A stretch of DNA of 64,000 nucleotides from Glandiceps talaboti (taxonomy: Eukaryota; Hemichordata; Enteropneusta; Spengelidae), in assembly GCF_964340395.1 (NCBI RefSeq), contig NC_135555.1:24321225-24385224 (forward strand), given 5' to 3'. Both the position numbers and the translations under genes were made by a program. Under the pieces are notes generated by a model that did no database searches, was not told the DNA's origin, and saw nothing but the letters and a program-made list of their open reading frames with translations. This document shows positions 10,738-23,460 of the stretch, one piece after another. The first letter of the stretch is position 1. Each line of letters starts with the position of its first letter.

Positions 10738-12296
10738 TTTTTTTCTTTTTTTTTTTACAACTAATGGCATCTGTTATGGGTTATCTAATACCCGATCCAC
10801 TAGTCGTTGCTTCTGGCCAATTTCTTGAAGGATGTTGGAGTTGCTTCTCTTTGCTTTCCAGGGTATTCACAGCATTCTCCTCCAGTACCAGACTTCAAAT
10901 AAAAAGCATTAATCTTATTTTGAACTGCCTTGGTGATGGTCCAGGACTCACTGGCATACGTAGCAATGGGAAATATAAGTGTCTGAACAAGTTTGATTTT
11001 GGTAGCTTTGGTGACATTCCTATCAGCCCAGATCTTATAAGCTTAGCCATCACTGATCTTCCCCAAACCAGACACCTTCTGATCTCTTCCTGACATCCTC
11101 CAGTGTAACTGATATATGCTCCCAAAAAGTTGAACTTGGTGACCACTTCAACCTCTTCACCTTCTATAGTTATGGGGTCAGTATTGATATCATCACCAAT
11201 TATCATTATTTTGGTCTTGGCCACATTAAGGTGGAGACCCACGGCTTCGCTTTCATGTTTTACCTTAATTAGCAGATAGCAGAGCTCTTGGAGAGAGGGA
11301 GCGATGAGAGTAGTGTCATCGGCATAGCATAGGTTAGTCAGATGCCATCCACCGCAATGGATAAACCTCTTTTCTGGTTGTCAACTGTTCTTCTCATTAT
11401 GTATATAAGTTGAAAAGGGTTGGGGAAAGAATGCAACCTTGTCGAACTCCCTGCCCCAGGCTGATCCAGTCACACTTTCACCTTTTTCTGTTCACACACA
11501 AGCAAGCTGACCATTGTAGAGGTTCTGAATTAACTGTACTAAGTGTGCAGGTATACCCATAGATAGGAGAGCCTTCCTGAGGACACCATATCTGACATAG
11601 TCAAAAGCTTTTGAGTAATCGATGAAACAGAGAAAAGCCTTCCTCTTAAATTCTCTGCATTTCTCAATAATGTGCCGAATATTTGCTAAGTGGTCTCTCG
11701 TGCCTCTTCCTCTTTTGAAGACTGCTTGCTCAGGAGGTAGCTCTCTTTCCAGATATTGACGAAGTCACTCATTTAAAATATGAAGTAGAACCTTACTAGC
11801 ATGGGGGATGAGAGCTATAGTTCTGTTGTTCTTACACTCGCTAATGTCCCCTTTCTTTGGGAGTGTTTGGAAGATAGACTTCTTCCAATCTGTTGGCCAG
11901 GTTTTGGTATGCCAGATCTAATTACATAACTTATGCAGCAACTTAATTCCTTTTTTCATCCATACCCTTCAGAAGCTCGCTGGGGAATTCATCTACTCCC
12001 GGCGACTTGTTGTTTTTCATTTTCTGGATGGCATTTCTTACTTCTGAAAGTAGTACTTCAGGTTCTTCATCAGGAGCTGTGACTTCCTGCACTATTGCAA
12101 CAGATTCCTTGGAAGCATACAGTCCCTCACAGTACCTCATCCATCTATCCTTGATCTCATCACTTTCTGTCAAGATCTTTCCATTTTTATCTTTAATCAC
12201 TGCCAGCCTAGTTGTACTTGTGCAAGTCAGATTTCTCACACCTCTGTAGAGGCTTCTGCTGTTGTTCGTAGAGCTGTGATTTTCAACTCGTCCCAA
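10738..12296 (-). mobile_element. Non-LTR retrotransposon, 5'-truncated, degenerate
   Basis: Read on the minus strand, the start holds a finger-domain segment (KMKNNKSPGVDEFPSELLKG, coded near 12020-12080). The catalytic motif CYADDTTLIA lies at about 11302-11331. The C-terminal part runs GLHLNVAKTKIMIIGDD...KFNFLGAYISYTGGC..EIRRCL (10895-11242). The 3' end is an A-rich tract (T-run on the plus strand, 10738-10757). Frames are broken by shifts and stops. This is a Pol of the endonuclease/RT type common in invertebrates; the clade is uncertain. It lies in the long intron of LDLa gene B in the same orientation as the gene. Confidence 0.88.
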
Positions 12297-12640
12297 TTTC
12301 GATTCGCCCCTTTGTCAACTCGCCCCAATTTCTTCCGCTCATTCAAAATCCTGTAGGAAAGTAATTTACAGATCTTTGCAATATGATGTACATGTGCATG
12401 TATTTAAGTAAATATAAAAGACGTTACAATACTACGTCTTCAAAGACTAAAAACCGTTTCAGTTTTTTTGGTAGGAAAACCAGACCTTTATTGTTGTAAC
12501 AGATACTGAAAAACATAATAAACATTCAGTCTAGAAATCTGATGCACTGAAATTGGGGTGAGTTGACACTGGGGTGAGTTGAAAATTGGGACGACTGGTT
12601 GAAATGGGACAAGTTGAAATTGGGACGAGATGATCCGCCA
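12278..12640. mobile_element. Foldback element with repeated subterminal motif
   Basis: The left side (12278-12335) carries caactcgtcccaatttcgat and caactcgccccaattt. The right side (12545-12635) carries the inverse, with aattggggtgagttg and aattgggacgag repeated four times. The ~200-bp middle is AT-rich. The layout of short tandem units facing each other suggests a foldback/MITE, interrupted on the left by the end of the retrotransposon. Confidence 0.55.
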
Positions 12641-12743
12641 CCGACTTATGGTATTGCAGCACCATGCACAGTTTACAGACACTCTGTTTCACCGAGGACA
12701 CAGCTAAAGTTCTCAGTCACATTCTTGTCGTGCGAAGTGTTTA

Positions 12744-14025
12744 GGGACCCGTCAGTTTCTTTGGTCGGGGGGGGGGGGCAGTGGATTGGTAGGGTGGATT
12801 GGTAGGGTGGGTCACCCTGTTTTTGTAAGCAGTGGGGGGGGTCATGCTGTTTTGATAATTGTCGGGGGGGGGGGTCATTGTGTTTTGGATTGTGAAGGAA
12901 GAAAAAATCCCTTTCTACAATGGCATATAGCCTTGTTTGAAATGTGGAACATGTAGATATTTGTTCTTGTCCCTATTAGTACATGAATTCTTTAATATTA
13001 CTTACATGTATTAGTTCAAACATAGCTACCACACTAGTTATAGAACATGTTATGTAAATGCGTGGCTGTTTCACAATCAATGCTTCACTTATATTGCACT
13101 TTTGGGCAAACGTGAACTTGAAGGTTTCGTAATGGTAATCTTCATAGATTGTTTATAAAAGAAGTTAATCTAAATTGTTGTACTCGTCAGTATGAACTTG
13201 TCAGAAGGGGTTGATACACTTTCTATTTTGGACACTACATGTTATTGTTACTACAAATCACCACATCTCTTGAGATTCCAGTTTCTATTTTGCCTTAATA
13301 GAAGCAAAAAACTCTAGAGCTGTCACGGGAAACCCCCAAGGACTCCCTCACCCCCAGAGGTCACTCATGCATTCAACCAACAATCAGATGCATCAACAAC
13401 CTTTCTACTGTCAGAAGGGTACTAAACTTTTCTTAAAACATTTTCACCCTATTCTAATTTGAGATGATATTGCTTTTAAAGATGTGAAATGTTTGCCAAG
13501 ATAGTCTAAAATTGCCATAAACTCCAAATATCCCCTACCAATGGTGCTGCCTTGTAAAGCATGGATTAAGTTATTGCTTGAAAGGGTCTCAATAGTCTCA
13601 AAATAGACTTTTCAGAGTTAAAAACCTCCTAGACTTCTAGGGGGAGACCACCTACGACCCCCCTAAGAGATGTACTTATTCCCTTCTCAAGCTTTCCCCC
13701 TATCAAGATGCTATTAAACTCCTTTTGGAATATATTTATCCTGTGTAGTGAATAATTACAATTATGGTAGCGCTATCCTGGGATCTTATAAAGTATTTGC
13801 AAGACAGTCAAGCAGTCCACACAGAGTCATGATTAAAAAATACCTGTCATTTGAATATTATATATATATGGGGGGGGGGGTCATCATGTTTTAGAATTAA
13901 GTGATATGGGGTCAGCCTGTTTTTGGTTTTACAAATAAGGGGGGGGGGGGGTCAGTGACTTTTTGTGGGCCAGATTTAAGAATACACTGCCTCCCCCCCC
14001 CCGGCTGGAGAAACTGACCGGTCCC
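12744..14025 (-). mobile_element. Harbinger-like non-autonomous element, family A
   Basis: The ends are inverted: gggacccgtcagtttct at the left and the complement gggaccggtcagtttctcc at the right. TTA lies directly outside both (12741-12743 and 14026-14028). The subterminal parts contain G runs followed by gtca..tgtttt, repeated. The inner 13000-13700 part is collinear, in inverse orientation, with pieces of the composite copy at 26794-32567 and with 46070-46735. No transposase is seen. The TWA target duplication with GGG-starting ends is the pattern of PIF/Harbinger elements; assignment is inferred from that alone. Confidence 0.78.
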
Positions 14026-14028
14026 TTA

Positions 14029-15032
14029 GCTTGCCAACCGGTGTCCATTATGGTACTGTCGTATATATGTAGGGAATACAGCTCAGCCGGCATCCTGTAC
14101 TGCGGTATATCTCAGACTATTGTCGAACCTCATTTTATATACATCCAGAGCTAATCTCAGACTACTATTCTCTGTAGTGGTCTGACGGTACATGTATATG
14201 CTCGGTACTAACGCTCCTCACTGTATTTCCTATATTAATGTTATCTCAGTCCACGAATGGTGGTGTGACAGGCAAGGTCCATCAATCAGCTTCGTTGCTC
14301 ACTGTTCAGCCTGACACTGTCGTAGTTCTGCATTGCCGTAGTTCTCTGTGATCTAGCAACTTCACGAGCGCCTGTGTATGTGTACTTGTATCCAAGGAAT
14401 TGTGGGATAACTTTACTTCCACCGCCATTAAAAAGGCTTTGTCATGTGAAAAAAGTATTACACCGCCACAGAAAAAATTGGCCAGTGAAACTAAATTGCG
14501 CCCTCAGAGGCAGAGAGTTGCATATATTGAAATTAAACGTAACTCATATCATCAAAATTAGTTTTGACTTGGAATTTCAAAAGTCTGTTCTTGGGATGAA
14601 AAAAAATTCTTGAAAGTTTCCTTTCAAAAACTAAAAGTTTGTTCTTGGAAAATAAAAGTTTTGTATGAAATATTAAAAGTTTACAGTCGAAAATGAACTT
14701 TTATTGAAATCCTAACGTTTACTCTTGAAAAAGAAGATTCCTCTAAAGACTTAAAAGTTTATTCTTGGAAAATGTTTGGACCCCAAGAATTAAAAATCTT
14801 GTCATGCAAATAAATTTTCTGCTCTGTAAAATGGAAAATTTGTCTTAGAAATTTTAACTTTTTGCTTTGATATTTCCATTTTGAACTAAAAAAATAATCT
14901 TTTGTCCTATTAAAGAAAAACTATATCCTTGCATTAAATATTTTACTCTCAAAAAATTAATTATTTCTTCCACAAATGTATTGTTCCTATGTCACTTGTG
15001 GGCCACCATACACAAGTGTATGAAACACTTAC
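14029..15032. repeat. AT-rich intron with degenerate ~35-bp tandem motif
   Basis: From about 14560 to 14950 a loose motif (aaaagttt, ttcttggaaaa) recurs every 30-50 bases with heavy divergence. It looks like an old tandem array. The remainder of the stretch shows nothing recognisable. Confidence 0.45.
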
Positions 15033-15209
15033 CCTTCTGTTTATCAAGACTGCAATGACTCGGTTTTACTGTCTGGGATTCGTCGTATCCATTAGCACAG
15101 TCAAAAACCCCATCGCAAACAAATTTTTGAAGCACACACTTAGGGGAAGTGTTTTGCTCGCAGGCGAAGGCTATACCTCTGCTTATTAATGTCTCGCATT
15201 GGTCATCAG
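15033..15209 (-). CDS. Secreted two-LDLa protein 'B', exon 2
   Basis: Encodes the first LDLa module: CETLISRGIAFACEQ..C..KFVCDGVFDCANGYDES...HC. It has six cysteines, and the conserved CDGVFDCANGYDES matches the family's calcium-binding loop. The acceptor is ctacag before 15209 and the donor AGAAGG/GTAAGT after 15033. Both borders are phase 1, so this is a symmetrical 177-base exon, as expected for a shuffled extracellular module. The LDLa fold binds ligands through an acidic Ca2+ site; this protein's ligand is unknown. Confidence 0.86.
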
Positions 15210-15709
15210 CTGTAGAATAACAATAATTTGATGTTATTTCTTCGATAAACGACTGCTATCACGATGTTTACATAAATGTGGTGTAGAAAACAGATAAGAC
15301 AGTCTTCCAAGATGTAAAATTCGCTAAACGTTTCGAGCAATAGCTCTTTATCAAAAGCAGTGAAGTTCAAGGTTAGACAGCTAAGAGCCAGTCTGTTTTT
15401 GCATACTAAGTAATGAAAATGCGTTAGAGAAAATATCGTGAATACACGTGTACTTGACTATTGCGTATATTGTACTAGTCTTTTTCAATTAACAGGATGG
15501 TGATATTAAGGGCGAGCTTTCCATCTTTATGTTTCTCAACTTTAGGACGGTCGGTCGGTTAGTTGACCGGTTTAGTGGTTAGAAAGTATAAGGTAATAAT
15601 TGTCTTCAGTCACCGACCACAATAATAATGATCACTTTGTCATGTAGCCCTAAATATTTTTAATTGAATTTGGTAATTAGTAAAAAGTCAAGGACATTCA
15701 ATGACTTAC

Positions 15710-15767
15710 GTATATTTGCAGACACAGTGATGATAACCAAAACAAGTACAGCGAGTTGACGAATCAT
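15710..15767 (-). CDS. Secreted two-LDLa protein 'B', exon 1 (signal peptide)
   Basis: Encodes MIRQLAVLVLVIITVSANI, a clear signal peptide with one Arg before a hydrophobic core and likely cleavage after VSA. The donor is ATATAC/GTAAGT, phase 1. Joined with 15033-15209 and 6041-6189 it gives 127 residues: signal peptide, two LDLa modules and a short tail, with no membrane anchor. The acceptor before the 5' UTR part (tttactag before 15777) implies an upstream non-coding exon. A paralogue on the same strand, at 33482-37519, also starts M(I)RQL and has two LDLa modules. Confidence 0.8.
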
Positions 15768-15957
15768 GATTGTGAACCTAGTAAACAAAAGGAATGAAAC
15801 AATGATATTTCTATTTTAACATTCGCCATCTTGAAAGTTAACCGGTCTCAATAAATTTGTCAAAAATCTAGTTAATTAAGGTAGTCATTCTATCATCAAG
15901 GACGATACATACGGAGTCGACATTCAAGTTCCCTCTACCTTAACGTTGAGAACGCGC

Positions 15958-15959
15958 TT

Positions 15960-16020
<61 letters not shown>

Positions 16021-16023
16021 ACC

Positions 16024-16052
<29 letters not shown>
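15958..16052. repeat. (CA)n and (TA)n microsatellites
   Basis: A (ca)n run of about 50 bases is followed by atatataaccaaattatat and a (ta)n run. The tract lies immediately upstream of coding exon 1 of LDLa gene B, in its 5' UTR intron. Confidence 0.95.
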
Positions 16053-16587
<535 letters not shown>

Positions 16588-16671
16588 AATTTTGAAATAT
16601 ACAAGCAGCTTTTATCGGTATGACGTCAGATCACTCTACAAGGCATGATCTTACAGTGTCAATGTTACTTA

Positions 16672-16783
16672 TAAAGTTGTGGCCTTCAGCTCAGCCAATG
16701 AGATCCAAACATTGTATTTAATATACAACAGCCCGAGCCTGATTTCCCCCGGTCCTTTCCCCTTGTAATTGTTGAAGGCTCCC
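16672..16783 (+). mobile_element. MITE-like family B end fragment
   Basis: Ends ccttgtaattgttgaaggctccc followed by TTA (16784-16786), equal to the right end of the element at 40200-41053. The inner ggccttcagctcagccaatg matches 5095 and 35700. The left end is missing. Confidence 0.55.
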
Positions 16784-17159
16784 TTACGAACATTTTTTGA
16801 GACTTTTCTTTCAGAGTGTGTAATGCCTTCATGTTTTGATAACTTTAGTATCAAATCAGTGACAAGGAAGTCCACAGTACATTGTAATTACATGCCTGAA
16901 TGATTACAGACCGGTTGCGTTGATATGTGTTATTATGAAGTGTTTTGAATGACGTTTTCATCATATTCATTTATAGGCATGTCTGGTCCACGGACCTTGA
17001 TTAGTTCCTGGGAGAACTATTGCTATGGCCCTCACGGAATAAATATCCATTCAATTCAATTAAATATTAAACTTGTGTTACCACAGTCTCTGCGCCCCTA
17101 CCAACTTGCGTATCATCAAGTTGTTCCGTAGAAGATGCTGTTACATGGCGTTACATTCG

Positions 17160-17640
17160 ATTTTTAACTCTTCTTGATATAGATGTGACCCATGTGCGCG
17201 GATCCTCTTTGTTAACTTCAGGTATGCATTCAATGCAATAATTCAAACAAAACTGTTTACTAAACTCTCAGATCTAGGAATCAGCTCTTCTATTTGCCGG
17301 TGGGTCTTATAAAATGTTATTGATGATAGACCACAAGATTTGCACTCGCATTTCCTCTCACATTGTTCTAAACACGCGCGCCTGTACAGCGCTCCCGAGG
17401 GTTGTGTTTTAAGTCCATTGTTGTATTCACTCTTTACACAGTCATGATTGCACGTCAAGTATGATAATAATGTCGTTGTTAAGTTTGCTGATGACATTAC
17501 AGCAATTGACTCGGTATGTAAGAACGGCGAGACAGGGCAGAATTTAAGAACCTTGGTCAAATGGTGTGAAGTGAACAATCTCGAACTCAATATTAATAAG
17601 ACCAAGAAAGTGATTGGTTGATTTTAGATTGGTCTCGATT
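17160..17640 (+). pseudogene. L2/CR1-like reverse transcriptase fragment
   Basis: The plus strand reads SAPEGCVLSPLLYSLFTHS and then, after a stop/shift, VVKFADDITAIDS with the catalytic A-D-D. It continues LVKWCEVNNLELNINKTKK, which is the thumb-proximal 'L..WC..NNL.LNV.KTKE' of L2/CR1 elements. In-frame stops show that it is a dead fragment. Confidence 0.8.
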
Positions 17641-17779
17641 GTCTCAGGGTGAGTTAACTTCACTCGATAATCTAAAAGGTCCTCCAAACTTCAGAAAAAA
17701 TCATTGGCACCGATCTGCCATCACTTGATTCCATATATCGCTCGAGGACTGTCCGCAAGACAACATCCATTACATACGC

Positions 17780-18200
17780 ATAATTCAAATCATCCCGCTC
17801 AGTCCTTTTTAATCACTTCATATAAAGTTTGATAATATAGCTTGTAGTTTTAATGAGTCATTTGAATAATTAACCATTTTATATTTTACGAATACACGTT
17901 TCGATTTGTACATGCGCCAAACAAAACAAAGCACCCATGTCTCAAAAAGCTTATAACTCTTAATTTAATGATTCATTTTCATAATTAATGGTTTTCAGTA
18001 ATTAGGTTATATCTTAAGAGTGCATACTTCAAATTCAATATAACTTGGTACATACTTCATACAGAACTATCCGCATACGTTTTGTTACATTCCAACAATT
18101 ATTGTGTGTAGGAATGAAAATCTAAAGACTTTGCCCTTACAGAAGGAATTCAATTTAAATCTGACTTTGTCCTAACAGAAGGCATTCAGGTTAATTCTGG
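17780..18200 (+). mobile_element. Helentron/pearl-like element, 3' part (copy 3)
   Basis: Contains two or three divergent ~147-bp core repeats (ttaatg.gt.att.gcataatta; gtaattaggttatatcttaag; catacttcaaattcaatata). It finishes with ttacagaaggaattcaattt and again taacagaaggcattcaggtt, the terminal sequence of the copies ending at 29378 and 31460. The 5' part is missing. Confidence 0.65.
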
Positions 18201-19055
18201 TTGCATTTGTTAAGATATTTGCTAATGTGTCTTGTTTTCAGGGTAAGAATAATTTTTGCTGATCATTCAGTGTGATATTCTTTCTCGCATGTCATCTGTC
18301 TCGATCGTTGCAAATATAGTGTGACAGAAAGTAAAGTGTGAAATTCAGAAATGAAACGACGACTGATAAGGAAGTTGGCAATTGAAAATAAAGAAAGTAA
18401 TGGGGATGTGAATGACAAACTAACACCCTTGAAAAGTCGTTTTGAACATTAACTGTGTACATCTAAAATAATATCTTATAACACTAGTGTTGCAAATGAA
18501 TTATACCATTGTCCTGAATTTGTAATTACCATGTTTGGGTTCAGACATGACGCTGTTTATACATGTCTCCAAACACCCAGTTGGAGAGAATCTTATTATT
18601 GCAATAGCTAACATGGGCGTCAAGACAATAATTTAGACGTGCTTTTATAAATTTATGCCATCTCATTTCAATAGGTATTGCTATCATTTTCCTGAGAATA
18701 AGAAAGTTTAGTAATGAGGAAGAATGTCACGACTCTACATGTTTAGTATTTTAAAAGATAGTGTGTCTGGAAAAAAAATTGTCCTCAAGGCGCCCTTTTG
18801 TTTCAAATTCACGCACCTAAGCGTCATTCGCGTAATTTAAATATAGTCATGTTTAGACAATAGACTTTACAAGTTTTCCCCTAAAGTGATTTGTAAAATT
18901 TGAGTCAGTCGAATGTTGGCCCTGGCCACCAGGGCCTTGATAAATAAAGTCTATGTTCCAGTTTATACCACATATATCATCTCGTATGCAGTTTATCATA
19001 CAACAACAAGTCTTGCTGTTAATCTTAAAGATTTAATACCATAGTATCACAACTT
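18201..19055. other. Intergenic/5' UTR intron, no gene seen
   Basis: AT-rich DNA with only short open frames. If the candidate 5' UTR exon at 19058 is real, this is the 5' UTR intron of LDLa gene B. Confidence 0.4.
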
Positions 19056-19057
19056 AC

Positions 19058-19154
19058 CTATACTATAGTATGTGAAGACGATGACGATTCTCAGACGGCG
19101 TTTGTCACTTGCTTCAATGTACGATAGCATCCAGATGTTTATGCTCTATTTATA
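19058..19154 (-). promoter_or_regulatory. Candidate TATA box and 5' UTR exon of LDLa gene B
   Basis: On the minus strand TATAAATA (19147-19154) lies about 90 bases before a consensus donor, ATAG/GTAAGTT (exon base 19058). A start site about 30 bases after the TATA box would give a ~60-base non-coding exon that could join the acceptor before 15777. This is inferred from motifs only; a second TATA-like tataaata lies further upstream near 19235-19245. Confidence 0.35.
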
Positions 19155-19954
19155 CATTCTCGTCAATGAAGGCTGTTCCATTAATTGGTCTGTTCCAACG
19201 ATCCTAGAGGAACACCATCATCGTTGGATAGAGCTTATTTATAAGTATAGAGTGTACCCGCATTAAAGTACACATTTCTGCCTTTGTTTGCTTCAAACAT
19301 CGTTTCCACTGCACTGTAAAGGATATTCTCTCATTGTGATAAAACAGAACAAAAATGGAAAAAACATTTGTAATATGTATTGTACATACTACTATAAGTT
19401 TCAAATAGTTTGTTTCATTAACATACCACATACATCTAGTGTCTGTCAAATATCAATACAGTGAATTCACTTCTATTTTGTACATTTTAGAACAGTAAAT
19501 ATCGCTATCGCTCGCAACAATGCAGCACAGAATATACCCTATCACTCACGATATTAACTGCTGTATGCCCTATCATGAGGACGCTTGGTTCTTTCATAGA
19601 GTCAACAATTGCAAACCCCAGAAACAGAATTTATAAATAAACAAATAAAAAGAAATAAATAGAGCTATATTACTTGCCAAAAACAATGGAACAAAATAAA
19701 CTGTAAATCGAATTCTGTGTATTGTGAATTAAGTTAGGTTATTTATCAGACAAATTTGCAATTATTAGCCGTGAATTATTTTGTGTCATTCGGTGATGAA
19801 TTATAGTAGCAAGTAAAACAAATGTTTGAATTCTGTGGAATAATGGAAACAACGATCCCGTCCGTCTTTTAATGTCGTGTACATTGACAGCAGTGCCTGT
19901 ATATTTCTATGGTAGAGAAATGAATATAGAACACCATTAGACGAAATAGTCATT

Positions 19955-21612
19955 CTCTACCACAGCCATCGATATCATAGTCATACTCTACCACAGCCAT
20001 CGATATCATAGTCATACTCTACCACAGCCATCGATATCATAGTCATACTCTACCACATCCATCGATATCATAGTCATACTCTACCACATCCATCGATATC
20101 ATAGTCATACTCTACCACAGCCATCGATATCATAGTCATACTCTACCACATCCATCGATATCATAGTCATACTCTACCACAGCCATCGATATCATAGTCA
20201 TACTCTACCACAGCCATCGATATCATAGTCATTCTCTACCACAGCCATCGATATCATAGTCATACTCTAGCACAGCCATCGATATCATAGTCATTCTCTA
20301 CCACAGCCATCGATATCATAGTCATACTCTACCACAGCCATCGATATCATAGTCATTCTCTACCACAGCCATCGATATCATAGTCATACTCTAGCACAGC
20401 CATCGATATCATAGTCATTCTCTACCACAGCCATCGATATCATAGTCATACTCTACCACAGCCATCGATATCATAGTCATACTCTACCCCATCCATCGAT
20501 ATCATAGTCATTCTCTACCACAGCCATCGATATCATAGTCATACTCTAGCACAGCCATCGATATCATAGTCATTCTCTACCACATCCATCGATATCATAG
20601 TCATACTCTACCACAGCCATTGATAGCATAGTCATACTCTACCACATCCATCGATATCATAGTCATTCTCTACCACATCCATCGATATCATAGTCATTCT
20701 CTACCACATCCATCGATATCATAGTCATACTCTACCACATCCATCGATATCATAGTCATACTCTACCACAGCCATCGATATCATAGTCATACTCTACCAT
20801 AGCCATTGATATCATAGTCATACTCTAGCACATCCATCGATATCATAGTCATTCTCTGCCATACCCATTGATAGCATAGTCATACTCTAGCACAGCCATC
20901 GATATCATAGTCATACTCTACCACAGCCATCGATATCATAGTCACACTCTACCACAGTCATCGATATCATAGTCATACTCTGTCACAGCCATCGATATCA
21001 TAGTCATACTCTACCACAGCCATCGATATCATAGTCATACTCTGTCACAGCCATCGATATCATCGTCATACTCTACCACAGCCATCGATATCATAGCCAT
21101 ACTCTACCACAGCCATCGATATCATAGTCATACTCTGTCACAGCCATCGATATCATCGTCATACTCTGTCACGGCCATCGATATCATAGTCATACTCTAC
21201 CATAGCCATTGATATCATAGTCATACTCTAGCACATCCATCGATATCATAGTCATTCTCTGCCATACCCATTGATATCATAGTCATACTCTAGCACAGCC
21301 ATCGATATCATAGTCATACTCTACCACAGCCATCGATATCATAGTCACACTCCACCACAGTCATCGATATCATAGTCATACTCTGTCACAGCCATCGATA
21401 TCATAGTCATACTCTACCACAGCCATCGATATCATAGTCATACTCTGTCACAGCCATCGATATCATCGTCATACTCTACCACAGCCATCGATATCATAGC
21501 CATACTCTACCACAGCCATCGATATCATAGTCATACTCTGTCACAGCCATCGATATCATCGTCATACTCTGTCACGGCCATCGATATCATCGTCATACTC
21601 TACCACAGTCAC
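19955..21612. repeat. 31-bp minisatellite with higher-order duplication
   Basis: About 53 tandem copies of a 31-bp unit (catcgatatcatagtcatac plus tctaccacagc). It has many variants: tcattc, tctagc, tctgtc, catcc, cattgatagc. A 13-unit block recurs exactly one period later: the marker ctctaccatagccattg occurs near 20792 and near 21195, 403 bases apart. Each unit contains the palindromes atcgat and gatatc. Confidence 0.97.
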
Positions 21613-21788
21613 TAACAAGATGAAAAGAGATTTACATATTAAAGTGATGATGAGATACGTGTATCTTACATTACTCATATATTTCTACGGTGTCTATATA
21701 GTTCGACAGAAAGTGATGACTATGACCCAGCCACGTCTTTATGATGATATGACTTTAACAACGAATACATGTAGTGTATCTAAACTAA

Positions 21789-22163
21789 GGCCAAATAAAA
21801 AAGTTGTCTGTTCCTGTTACCCGACCCCACTTAGTTTTTCACGCCGACCGGAAACTTTTTTTTACGTATTCGAGAAAAATAATATTAAAATCGCGAAAAT
21901 AGTGAAGTGTGGCAAGAAATAGTGGGTGTGGAAACTGACATCAATTTAATTAAACAGACAATATAAAACTATTCTTCCAATCTGTAATGGCTGTACATCT
22001 GATAGGAAGAAATAAACAACACAGAGACCACTTGGAAAACAATGGAAAACCTGAACTAGTCACTCACACATGAAAAAAAAATAAATAAACTAAACTAAAA
22101 AATCTACCTACCCCTCCTATTTTAAAATTGAATGTAATCGGAACCAGACCATATTTTAAAGCC
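21789..22163 (+). mobile_element. MITE-like element, family C, complete
   Basis: 375 bp with imperfect inverted ends (ggccaaataaaaaagttgtctg-like at the left; complement of right end ggctttaaaatatggtctgg). TAA sits outside both ends (21786-21788 and 22164-22166). A second copy starts at 3612, also after TAA. There is no coding capacity. Confidence 0.7.
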
Positions 22164-22719
22164 TAATTAGGCAATCCAAAGCATGACAACGGGGAATCTT
22201 GAATTGATCGACTTTCAGTTGACAATTCACAGCACATAACAATGCAAGGCAACTTATATGTTATTAGGGATAAAGTTTGATGGGCGTCTAATAATGTATT
22301 GTTCATGAATTATTTTTATACAGTATTAGTTTGTAAGGGTACAACATTTCCCGTCTTTTCATCGTTTGTGTCAATCCGCCCATTTGTCCTTGAAAGAAAA
22401 TGTCACTCTGTAATTGATATCTTGTTGTTCTCTAGCTATACCAGTACATTCTTCTTAAATGTGAAACTAACAGCATTGTCCATCAAACTGAACTCAGTAC
22501 ACATGCATGTGTGTGTGTTTTCAAAAACAATGGTATATACTGGTCAGTACCTTATGTAAAGTGTGCGGTCGTGTTTTAAATTGATAATACTAAGTATTTA
22601 TGAATAAACATATTTCAATTCGATGCCTGTAGAGTGAAATTGGTATAACTTTGCGATAGCATTTTATCGAAGACACACGGCAACACATTTTGCCGGTCTG
22701 TAATGATAATAATGCTATA

Positions 22720-23050
22720 TATAGATTATAATGTTATATAGCGCATTCCTTTCTGTGCCCCAAGCGCTTTACAATTATTAACCATGGCACGGATCTATAA
22801 TGACGCAACAGATATTTATACTTCCTGAAGTCCTGGAGAGCATATAATCCATTGCAGCATGTATGAGCGCTAGGATTAATATATTCACACCTCAATCCTA
22901 CCAGGTTCGTGTGCGTTCAGCTGGGTTGTCTGGGCCACAATCATGGTTCTAATCTTTCTCGAGATCTTTAGCCAGTTAAAAAACAAACGGCAGAGACGGA
23001 ACTCGAACCAGATTCCATGCTGTCCACTCTAACCATTCGACTATCATGTC
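22720..23050 (-). mobile_element. tRNA-derived SINE, inverted copy
   Basis: Complement of the SINE at 6226-6588. The B box ggttcgagttcc and A-box region are at the right end, the gcgctatataa tail at the left (about 22735), and the body contains aacccagctgaac, acctggtaggatt and gctgcaatggatt. It is more diverged than a recent copy would be. Confidence 0.85.
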
Positions 23051-23069
23051 AAGTTGATAGTCCGTTCAT

Positions 23070-23083
23070 TCATTCATTCGTTC

Positions 23084-23143
<60 letters not shown>

Positions 23144-23179
23144 GCCTGTCTGTCCGTCCGTCCGTCCGTCCGTCCGTCC

Positions 23180-23232
<53 letters not shown>

Positions 23233-23274
23233 ACTGACTATATGTCTGTTTCCTGCTTCCGGCCTGCCTGCATA

Positions 23275-23305
<31 letters not shown>

Positions 23306-23345
23306 ATGTATGTATGTATGTATGTATGTATGTATGTGTGTATGC

Positions 23346-23416
<71 letters not shown>

Positions 23417-23460
23417 GGGTATATATATTTATTTATTTATTTATTTGTTATATATATTAT
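23070..23460. repeat. Compound microsatellite
   Basis: Successive blocks: (gtct)n, (gtcc)n, (gtct)n, (gtgt), (gtat)n, (ta)n, (ttta)n. It directly abuts the tRNA-like head of the inverted SINE. Overlapping long reading frames here are artefacts. Confidence 0.95.
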
